A program made the position numbers and the translations under genes. From Fibrobacter sp. (GTDB lineage Bacteria; Fibrobacterota; Fibrobacteria; Fibrobacterales; Fibrobacteraceae): DNA of 8,379 bases. Below, piece by piece: positions 1 through 5,440 of the stretch. Each line of letters begins with the position of its first letter. Within the stretch, counting starts at the first letter, position 1. Below the pieces are notes generated by a model. That model had not been told where the DNA came from, made no database searches, and saw nothing but the letters and a program-made list of their open reading frames with translations. The stretch is from contig DUVD01000148.1 in assembly GCA_012841225.1 (NCBI GenBank), positions 1 through 8,379 of the forward strand, written 5' to 3'.

Positions 1-8
1 ACACAAAC

Positions 9-1865
9 ATGTATAACGCTAGTTTTGGAAGTGAAGAGTTACAAAAACGAAACCTAAAAGTGTTAGTGTTTCTTGCTTTTATTCTGTTTTTTTTTCTACT
101 CATTTCCATTCGTTTGCTTTACTTGCAGGTTTTTAATTATGATGAAAACTTGGCGCGTTCTGAAAACAATCGCTTGAAGCGGGTTGTTTTGACAGCGGAA
201 CGTGGTTTTATTTATGATCGCAAAGGCCGTATTCTAGTTAGAAATAGAGCCTCATATCAGATCGCTTTGCAATCACTTTCTTTACCTAAAAAAAAGTCAG
301 AAAAAGACTCTATTTTTTCTTTATTGCTGGGCATTCAAAATATGAATGGGATTCCACTTTTTGACTCTGCTTCTTTAGACACCGCATTTCAAAGAAGTCT
401 TTGGATTAAAAATCGTCCTATTCGTATTTTAGAAGATGCCACGCCAGAAGAGGTGGCCTTGATTGAAGAACATTCAAGTCATTTACCTGGAGTAGTGGTT
501 TTAATTGAGTCTAGGCGAGAATATCCTTATGGGACTTTTGCCGCTCATGTTTTGGGATACACGGGAGAGATTTCTGAGGAACAGTTGAAAAAAGAGGAAT
601 ATGGCGATTATATTTTAGGTGATCGCCTGGGTCAAAAAGGTCTAGAGCTACAGTATGACCGCGAGTTTAGAGGGGTAAATGGCGTTAAAATCATCGAGGT
701 GAATGCCGCTGGGCGTGAAGTCGGTGAAATAACCGGAATGGGAAGCCAGGAACCTGTTTCAGGCATGCATTTGGTGACGACACTTGATCTCGATTTGCAA
801 CGAGCTGCTGAAGAGGCTTTTCCCGATTCAGTTCGCGGGGCTGTTGTTGTTGTAGATCCTCGTACGGGTGAAGTTTTAGCTATGGTGAGTTCACCTCGTT
901 TAGACCCTAACATATTTTCTTTGAAAAAAAGAGAGCGCAATAAGGGGTGGGCTCAGGTCGCATTAGATTCGACGAAGCCTTTAATAAATAGGGCTATTGC
1001 TGGCGCTTATCCACCAGCGTCTGTTTTTAAGCTAGTCACTGCAGGTGCTGGTTTAGAGCACGGTTTAATGGGGCGCAATACGCATTTTCCCAAGTCTTGT
1101 GCAGGTGGCTTTCAATTTGGGTCACGCTACCAGAAGTGCTGGACTTCTCATGGTAATTTAAATTTGATTAATGCACTTAGGCTTTCTTGCGATGTCTTTT
1201 TTTATCAAGCGGGCCTTATGATTGACATGCCTAGGATTAACGAATTTGGCGAACGTTTTGGTTTGGGTTCTGATTTACTTGGAATAGACCTTCCTGATGA
1301 ACGTTCTGGGTGGCTGCCGGACTCTGCCAGCTTTAATGAAAGAAATAAAAGAAATGGCTGGCGTTGGGCACGTGGTTTAATTTTGAACCTGTCAATTGGA
1401 CAGGGGCAATTGGTGACTCCCTTACAGCAAGCTGTGTTCATAGGAGCTTTAGCGACTAATGAAGGTGTTTATAGACCTCATTTTCTGAAAGAGATGCGTT
1501 CTATCGATGGGACTTTAATTAGGCGCCAAGAGCCCGTTAAAATAAGAAGCGGTAAAATGAAGCCCGAAACGCATCAGGTGCTTTTAGACGCTATGGATTC
1601 TGTAGTAAATCATATAGGTGGCACTGGTAAAAGAGGGGCAATCAAAAACATTCGTGTGGGTGGCAAGACCGGCTCTGGGGAATGGAAAAAAGGAGAGAAG
1701 ACACACGCTTGGTTTGCGTCTGTTGCTCCATTAGATGACCCTCAAATTGCTATTGCAGTTATTATGGAAGCCTCCGGTGGCGGTGGCGCGAAGGCGGCCC
1801 CTATTGCACAAAAAATTATGCAAGAGTTCTTTTATGGTGACAGTCTAAAACAGGAGGTGCCATGA
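9..1865 (+). CDS. mrdA: Penicillin-binding protein 2 (elongasome peptidoglycan DD-transpeptidase)
   Basis: This is a class B penicillin-binding protein that cross-links peptidoglycan during rod elongation as partner of RodA. It is anchored in the inner membrane with its bulk in the periplasm. The 618 residues match the usual PBP2 length. A short cytoplasmic N-terminus precedes one membrane segment at about residues 17-40. The dimerisation/pedestal domain follows (about 58-230, including the typical YPYGTFAAHVLGYTGEIS stretch at 172-189), then the transpeptidase domain. Active-site motifs are SVFK at 338-341 (nucleophile S338), SCD at 393-395 (an SxD form of the SxN motif) and KTG at 553-555. 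The LSIGQGQ signature is at 461-467. The stop overlaps the rodA start by four bases, so the pair is probably translationally coupled. Only 8 bases lie upstream, so no ribosome site can be judged and the exact start is uncertain. A division PBP3/FtsI is less likely because the neighbour is RodA-like and the length and pedestal fit PBP2. Confidence 0.96.
   Translation: MYNASFGSEELQKRNLKVLVFLAFILFFFLLISIRLLYLQVFNYDENLARSENNRLKRVVLTAERGFIYDRKGRILVRNRASYQIALQSLSLPKKKSEKDSIFSLLLGIQNMNGIPLFDSASLDTAFQRSLWIKNRPIRILEDATPEEVALIEEHSSHLPGVVVLIESRREYPYGTFAAHVLGYTGEISEEQLKKEEYGDYILGDRLGQKGLELQYDREFRGVNGVKIIEVNAAGREVGEITGMGSQEPVSGMHLVTTLDLDLQRAAEEAFPDSVRGAVVVVDPRTGEVLAMVSSPRLDPNIFSLKKRERNKGWAQVALDSTKPLINRAIAGAYPPASVFKLVTAGAGLEHGLMGRNTHFPKSCAGGFQFGSRYQKCWTSHGNLNLINALRLSCDVFFYQAGLMIDMPRINEFGERFGLGSDLLGIDLPDERSGWLPDSASFNERNKRNGWRWARGLILNLSIGQGQLVTPLQQAVFIGALATNEGVYRPHFLKEMRSIDGTLIRRQEPVKIRSGKMKPETHQVLLDAMDSVVNHIGGTGKRGAIKNIRVGGKTGSGEWKKGEKTHAWFASVAPLDDPQIAIAVIMEASGGGGAKAAPIAQKIMQEFFYGDSLKQEVP
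1852..1858 (+). promoter_or_regulatory. Shine-Dalgarno sequence of rodA inside the mrdA 3' end
   Basis: AGGAGGT lies within the last codons of mrdA, three bases before the ATG at 1862. It is close to a full anti-SD match, though the spacing is short. It fixes the rodA start at 1862 over the internal Met codon 12 at 1895, and it supports coupled translation across the ATGA overlap. Confidence 0.85.
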
Positions 1866-3118
1866 GTAGAGCGCGACGTTTTTTAGATCAAAAAATGAAA
1901 ATTGATTGGTTTTTTTTACTGCTAGTCTTGACTTTGATCTCTTGTGGTGTTGCTTTGGTTTATTCAGCGACTTATAAACCAGGAGAAGTCTTTTACCATT
2001 CTTATTGGTTTCGCCAAATCATTTACTTTATTGTTGGTGGATTTATTGCTGTTGGGCTCGCTTTTATACGTATTGATTATTTTAAACGCTTGGCTTTTCC
2101 GCTTTATTTTTTATCGCTAGCAGGCTTAAGTGTTGTGCTTTTTGGAGGCGGTGATGTGGTTAAAGGGGCTGGTCGGTGGATCGATATTGGGTTTTTTAAA
2201 ATACAACCTTCTGAGTTTGCTAAAATAGCATACTTAATTACTTTTTCTTATTGGCTTTCTCGGCATCCAGTGAGCTTTTTTAAGCTCAAATCGTTTTTGG
2301 TTCCTTTTATTTTGTTCTTGGTTCCTTTTGCTCTTGTTTTGCAGCAACCGGATTTAAGTACGGCGCTCGTTTTTATTGCGATTACATTAGTGAGTTTTTA
2401 TTGGGCAGGTCTCTCTCTTCTCGATATGTTTTTATTGGTTAGTCCCGCCTTTTCTGTGCTGCTTTCGCATTCTCAATTCGCTTACTCACAAATATTTTGG
2501 GGCTTGCTGATTTGTTTAGTCACCTTGGCCCTTTTTTATCGAAAATTGCCTAAGATGTTGACGGGTTTCTTTTTTTTGATCAACATTTTTGCCGGCTATG
2601 CAAGCTCTATGGTCTGGAATGTATTAAAACCTCATCAACAAAAGCGCGTAGAAACTTTTTTAGATCCCATGAACGATCCTTTAGGTGATGGTTACCAAGT
2701 TTTGCAATCGATGACGGCGATTGGCTCTGGTGGCATAAGGGGCAAGGGTTATGGTGAGGGTTCGCAAACTAATCTTTCTTTTTTACCCGAAGAGCATACG
2801 GACTTTATTTTTAGTGTTTTAGGTGAACAATTTGGGTTTTTGGGTTCGTTGTTTATTTTAACGCTTTTCTTTCTGTTTTTATGGCGCGCTGTTTCTATTT
2901 GCAAATTGTACGATGACCCTTTTGTGAATTTAATTACGGTGAGTTCGTGCGCTGTTTTTGTGTTTCACATTCTAGTTAATATTGCCATGACGGTTGGGCT
3001 TATGCCAGTGACAGGATTGCCCTTGCCATTTCTTTCTTATGGGGGCTCATTTGCCATAACTTGTATGGTGTTAGTGGGCTTTTTAATCAACATGCGTTAT
3101 CAAGGTGGCAGGCACTAA
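1862..3118 (+). CDS. rodA: RodA, SEDS-family peptidoglycan glycosyltransferase
   Basis: This is an integral membrane SEDS protein that polymerises lipid II into glycan strands for lateral-wall growth, working with PBP2. At 418 residues it is strongly hydrophobic with about ten membrane segments, as expected for RodA/FtsW/SpoVE. Visible signatures are the GAGRWIDIG stretch at 102-110, QPSE at 115-118 and PDLSTAL at 163-169. The long extracytoplasmic loop carries LDP..DPLGDGYQ..QS at 267-283, which is the region of the essential aspartate. LPEEHTDFIF follows at 308-317 and GLMPVTGLPLPFLSYGGS at 379-396. The position directly after mrdA, with an ATGA overlap, favours RodA over the division paralogue FtsW, which usually sits in the mur/fts cluster. 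The start is set by the strong Shine-Dalgarno sequence just before 1862. Nothing looks broken. Confidence 0.96.
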   Translation: MSRARRFLDQKMKIDWFFLLLVLTLISCGVALVYSATYKPGEVFYHSYWFRQIIYFIVGGFIAVGLAFIRIDYFKRLAFPLYFLSLAGLSVVLFGGGDVVKGAGRWIDIGFFKIQPSEFAKIAYLITFSYWLSRHPVSFFKLKSFLVPFILFLVPFALVLQQPDLSTALVFIAITLVSFYWAGLSLLDMFLLVSPAFSVLLSHSQFAYSQIFWGLLICLVTLALFYRKLPKMLTGFFFLINIFAGYASSMVWNVLKPHQQKRVETFLDPMNDPLGDGYQVLQSMTAIGSGGIRGKGYGEGSQTNLSFLPEEHTDFIFSVLGEQFGFLGSLFILTLFFLFLWRAVSICKLYDDPFVNLITVSSCAVFVFHILVNIAMTVGLMPVTGLPLPFLSYGGSFAITCMVLVGFLINMRYQGGRH

Positions 3119-3132
3119 CAAAAAATCTCTAA

Positions 3133-3158
3133 AAAACGTTTAAATAAGAAAGCGTTTT
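3133..3158 (+). other. Small AT-rich inverted repeat between rodA and comF
   Basis: AAAACGTTT at 3133-3141 pairs with AAGCGTTTT at 3150-3158 (9 bp with one G-U pair, 8-base loop). It fills most of the 53-bp gap and ends right against the comF ribosome site. It has no proper U-tract of its own beyond the TTTT of its right arm. It could be a weak terminator/attenuator or an mRNA-processing or stability hairpin. The function is not shown. Confidence 0.35.
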
Positions 3159-3171
3159 AAGGAGATGAAGT

Positions 3172-3879
3172 ATGTCTTTTGCTCGTCGTTTTTCAAATTT
3201 TATTTTTGGCTCTTCTTGTCTAGGGTGTGGTTTTTATGCAGAAAAACTAGATCCATGGTTATGCCCCAAGTGCAGGGAAGAGCTTTTGTCCTTGGGAAAG
3301 GATCCCTTTTTTCCTCAAGAAGATGTGGTTTGCTTGTATGCGATGAATGCATTGACCCGTAGGCTAATTCACGCCCTAAAATACCAGCACATGCCCGGTT
3401 TGGCGTCTTATTTAGTTAAGCAGTCCGCGGCTTGCCGTGGGGGAGGGGTTTACCAATGGTTTTGTTCTTTTAAAAAGCCTTTTTTACTGATTCCGGTCCC
3501 GCTTCATTCGTCTAGACTTCGAGAGCGAGGTTATAATCAGACCGACAAAATTGCTTATGCCCTCGCCAATCAAATACAAGGAAAGCCTTTTCATGGAGTC
3601 GCTCGCAGGTCTTTTAGCGAATCCCAAACTCGATTGTCTTTAAGAGAGCGGCAATGTAATGTGGCTGGCGCATTCCAGATAAAAAAAAGCTTCCCCAAAG
3701 AAAAAGCAACTTGCATTATTGTGGATGACGTTTACACTACAGGAGCGACCACCGGTGCTTGCACTTACGCTATTTTACAAGAAAAAGAAATAGATATAAA
3801 AGTGTGCACGCTACTTTTTGAAAAGCCTGTATCGGCAGCACTTGATTTTGTGGCCGATAGCGACATAGAATGGGATTAA
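3172..3879 (+). CDS. comF: ComF family amidophosphoribosyltransferase-like protein
   Basis: This is a cytoplasmic protein of the ComF/GntX group, a zinc-ribbon plus type I phosphoribosyltransferase fold. In naturally competent bacteria, relatives are needed for DNA uptake or single-strand processing, but many non-competent bacteria carry one and the reaction is unknown. The 235 residues are full length. Two CxxC pairs (C16/C19 and C31/C34) form the N-terminal zinc ribbon. The conserved IPVPLHSSRLRERGYNQ stretch is at 107-123. The PRPP-binding loop IIVDDVYTTGAT at 182-193 carries the paired acidic residues. The start at 3172 is supported by AAGGAG at 3159-3164 with 7-base spacing. A shorter overlapping frame from 3165 lacks these motifs and is a shadow. 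It lies 53 bp after rodA on the same strand and is probably in the same transcript. The stop codon is four bases from the opposing tRNA-Ser gene. The family call is firm, but a role in competence is not shown here. Confidence 0.92.
   Translation: MSFARRFSNFIFGSSCLGCGFYAEKLDPWLCPKCREELLSLGKDPFFPQEDVVCLYAMNALTRRLIHALKYQHMPGLASYLVKQSAACRGGGVYQWFCSFKKPFLLIPVPLHSSRLRERGYNQTDKIAYALANQIQGKPFHGVARRSFSESQTRLSLRERQCNVAGAFQIKKSFPKEKATCIIVDDVYTTGATTGACTYAILQEKEIDIKVCTLLFEKPVSAALDFVADSDIEWD
3830..3859 (-). terminator. Candidate terminator hairpin of tRNA-Ser inside the comF 3' end
   Basis: Read on the minus strand, TATCGGC and GCCGATA form a 7-bp stem. It is extended past a 2-base bulge by CAC/GTG around an 8-base loop. 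CAGGCTTTTC follows. The hairpin begins about 25 bases after the tRNA-Ser 3' end, where a terminator is expected. The U-tract is short and offset, and the arms are comF codons, so this could be chance. Confidence 0.3.
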
Positions 3880-3883
3880 GAAG

Positions 3884-3964
3884 CGGAGGAAGAGGGACTC
3901 GAACCCCCAAGCCTTACGGCGGCGGTTTTCAAGACCGCTGACTTACCAATTAGCCTATTCCTCC
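3884..3964 (-). tRNA. tRNA-Ser (anticodon UGA)
   Basis: The minus strand folds into a full cloverleaf of 81 nt. A perfect 7-bp acceptor stem pairs GGAGGAA (3958-3964) with TTCCTCC (3885-3891), with discriminator G at 3884. The anticodon stem is GCGGT/ACCGC around loop CTTGAAA, giving anticodon TGA at 3929-3931. The 13-nt variable region has a GCC/GGC stem, so this is a class II tRNA as expected for serine. The T arm is GGGGG-TTCGAGT-CCCTC. CCA is not encoded. It reads UCA and wobble UCN codons. It is transcribed against comF from its own promoter. Confidence 0.96.
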
Positions 3965-3975
3965 AATCCAGTCCA

Positions 3976-4004
3976 ACGATAAAAAAGAAGTGCTCTTTCG
4001 TCAA
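3976..4004 (-). promoter_or_regulatory. Sigma70-like promoter of tRNA-Ser
   Basis: On the minus strand, TTGACG (3999-4004) is separated by exactly 17 bases from TATCGT (3976-3981). Transcription would begin near 3969, a few bases before the tRNA 5' end at 3964. The -35 box matches the consensus at five of six positions and the -10 at four of six. Position and spacing make this convincing. Confidence 0.72.
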
Positions 4005-4044
4005 TAGAGTGTTGATTTTTTATTTTAATATTTAAATTCGATAT

Positions 4045-5142
4045 ATGGGACTAGCGAATACTGCAGAAATCGTCGATTTATTGTTCTCTTATATGCCTAA
4101 AATTGCTGAAGAGCGTAAAATGGATGGACTTCTTATTCTAATGGCCGATTTAGGGCGTTCTCTTGTTGGTGCAGATCGGTGTTCCCTTTGGCTAATTGAT
4201 GAAAATAAAAAGGAATTGTGGACAAAAATTGCTCATGGTGTAGATGAACTTAGGGTTCCTTTGCGGTGGGGCTTAGTTGGGCATTCCATAAGCTCTGGAA
4301 ATACGATTTGTGTCGATGACGCTTATAGTGATGATCGTTTTGATCCTAGTAGTGATGTTAAAACTTGTTATAAAACAAAGTCCGTCTTGACGGTGCCACT
4401 CAAAAACTCGAATGGTCGCGTCATTGGTGCTTTTCAGGCGATTAATAAAAAAGAAGAGCCGTATCATTTTTTGAATCATGACATAGAATATTTAAATTTA
4501 ACTGCTGTTTATTCGGCTAAAACACTGGAATCGGCATTATTAACTAAAGAATTAGAGGAAACACAAGCCGAAATTCTTTATATGCTTGGCGAGGTTTCCG
4601 AATATCGCAGTAAGGAGACTTCGGATCACGTTATCCGCGTGGCTGCCACTTCTTATAAGCTCGCCAAGTACTTTGGTCTAAATGAAGAGGAAGCCAACCA
4701 AATACGTTTGGCAGCGCCCCTCCATGATTTAGGTAAAATAGGCGTCCCCGACTCTATTTTGCAAAAAACGGGCGCTTTTACTCCCGAAGAATACGACTTG
4801 ATGAAAAAACACACTGTTATGGGACATCATTTGTTGCAGAATTCATCTAGGCCTTTACTGCAGATGGCTGCTGACATGGCTATAAGCCACCATGAGCACT
4901 GGAATGGTAAAGGGTATCCTAATGGGCTTGCTCGCGAACAGATCCCCTTAGCGAGCCGCATTTGCGCAGTAGCGGATGTTTTTGACGCCTTATCTAACTC
5001 GCGTTGCTACAAAGAAGCCTGGCCCGAAAGTAAAGTGCAGGAGTTTTTCTTAAAACAGCGCGGGTGCCAGTTCCAAATGGAGTTAGTTGATGTTTTGCTG
5101 GCGCATTGGGATGATTTTATGTCAGATTATAGAGAGAAGTGA
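4045..5142 (+). CDS. GAF domain plus HD-GYP domain cyclic-dinucleotide phosphodiesterase
   Basis: This is a 365-residue soluble signalling protein. Residues about 25-165 are a GAF sensor domain (LTVPLKN at 115-121 and GAFQAINKKE at 128-137 are typical). A short helical linker (about 165-185) leads to an HD-GYP domain, a family that hydrolyses cyclic di-GMP (some members cGAMP). Likely metal ligands and signatures are H195 in ETSDHVIRV, the pair H227-D228 in HDLGKIGVPD, H256, H282/H283 in the HHEHWNGKGYP stretch (GYP at 290-292) and ADVFDAL at 310-316. The usual G-x-x-FDP near the C-terminus reads GCQFQM (340-345), so that conserved DP is lost. No receiver or membrane domain is present, so the input is probably an intracellular ligand or redox signal bound by GAF. 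No Shine-Dalgarno sequence precedes the ATG at 4045; the leader 4012-4044 is almost all A/T. Met17 or Met26 are alternative starts, but they would cut the N-terminal helix. It is a single-gene unit flanked by opposing tRNA genes. Confidence 0.92.
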   Translation: MGLANTAEIVDLLFSYMPKIAEERKMDGLLILMADLGRSLVGADRCSLWLIDENKKELWTKIAHGVDELRVPLRWGLVGHSISSGNTICVDDAYSDDRFDPSSDVKTCYKTKSVLTVPLKNSNGRVIGAFQAINKKEEPYHFLNHDIEYLNLTAVYSAKTLESALLTKELEETQAEILYMLGEVSEYRSKETSDHVIRVAATSYKLAKYFGLNEEEANQIRLAAPLHDLGKIGVPDSILQKTGAFTPEEYDLMKKHTVMGHHLLQNSSRPLLQMAADMAISHHEHWNGKGYPNGLAREQIPLASRICAVADVFDALSNSRCYKEAWPESKVQEFFLKQRGCQFQMELVDVLLAHWDDFMSDYREK

Positions 5143-5168
5143 GCGAGCCTATTTATTAAAGGCTTTAA

Positions 5169-5204
5169 AACAAAGAAACTTCACCTAAGTGAAGTTTCTT
5201 TGTT
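5169..5204. terminator. Bidirectional intrinsic terminator between HD-GYP gene and tRNA-Phe
   Basis: A perfect 16-bp inverted repeat (arms 5169-5184 and 5189-5204, loop CTAA) lies between two converging genes. On the minus strand the hairpin begins four bases after the tRNA-Phe 3' end, and its 3' arm runs into a TTTT tract (5167-5170, partly in the arm). On the plus strand its right arm is itself T-rich (TTTCTTTGTT) and it lies 26 bases after the HD-GYP stop. It can serve both genes. A weaker 5-bp hairpin (5146-5150 with 5160-5164) precedes it. Confidence 0.85.
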
Positions 5205-5208
5205 GAAG

Positions 5209-5281
5209 TGGCTCCGAGCGGAATTGAACCGCTGACACGTGGATTTTCAGTCCACTGCTCTACCAACTGAGCTACAGAGCC
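5209..5281 (-). tRNA. tRNA-Phe (anticodon GAA)
   Basis: The 73-nt minus-strand cloverleaf has acceptor GGCTCTG (5275-5281) paired with CGGAGCC (5210-5216), including one U-G pair, and discriminator A at 5209. The D arm has the usual GTAGCTCAGTTGGTAGAGC form. The anticodon stem GTGGA/TCCAC holds loop CTGAAAA with anticodon GAA at 5246-5248. The T arm contains GGTTCAATTCC. CCA is not encoded. It has its own upstream promoter and a terminator immediately downstream, so it is a single-gene transcription unit. Confidence 0.97.
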
Positions 5282-5299
5282 ATTCTTTCATTGATGGCA

Positions 5300-5328
5300 A
5301 ATTTAACACCGCATTGAAATAATGTCAA
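5300..5328 (-). promoter_or_regulatory. Sigma70-like promoter of tRNA-Phe
   Basis: The minus strand shows a consensus TTGACA -35 box (5323-5328), a 17-base spacer and TAAATT as the -10 box (5300-5305). Initiation would fall near 5293, about 12 bases before the mature tRNA 5' end. The layout matches the tRNA-Ser promoter upstream of 3964, which strengthens both calls. Confidence 0.75.
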
Positions 5329-5397
5329 GGGAGAGTGATTGAAAATACAGAATAAACAGCTGTAAACAGAAAATTACTAATATCACCTATTTTTTCT

Positions 5398-5425
5398 TTG
5401 ACTTTCATATAGATTTAAATAGAAA
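5398..5425 (+). promoter_or_regulatory. Possible promoter of the CotH-family lipoprotein gene
   Basis: TTGACT (5398-5403) is followed after 16 bases by TAGAAA (5420-5425), placing a start site near 5432 with a very short leader before the GTG at 5441. The -10 match is weak (four of six), and the region is AT-rich enough for other -10 choices. The 5282-5440 gap otherwise holds the divergent tRNA-Phe promoter and no gene. Confidence 0.35.
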
Positions 5426-5440
5426 AGTTTTGGGCTGTGG

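Noticed and set aside
632..940. Minus-strand open frame inside mrdA
   Set aside because: It is fully contained in the PBP2 gene, is low in complexity (many Ser/Thr/Arg) and has no family features.
1205..1441. Minus-strand open frame inside mrdA
   Set aside because: It is the reverse shadow of the PBP2 transpeptidase domain with no independent support.
3165..3362. Plus-strand 65-codon frame overlapping the comF start
   Set aside because: Its ATG falls inside the region right after the AAGGAG with spacing too short, and the comF frame from 3172 carries the zinc-ribbon and PRPP motifs.
4273..4479. Minus-strand open frame inside the GAF domain coding region
   Set aside because: It is a shadow of the GAF-HD-GYP gene, with no motif or start signal.
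5329..5397. Intergenic AT-rich stretch checked for a small RNA or riboswitch
   Set aside because: No stable hairpin, conserved aptamer-like pattern or open frame was visible between the tRNA-Phe promoter and the lipoprotein promoter.
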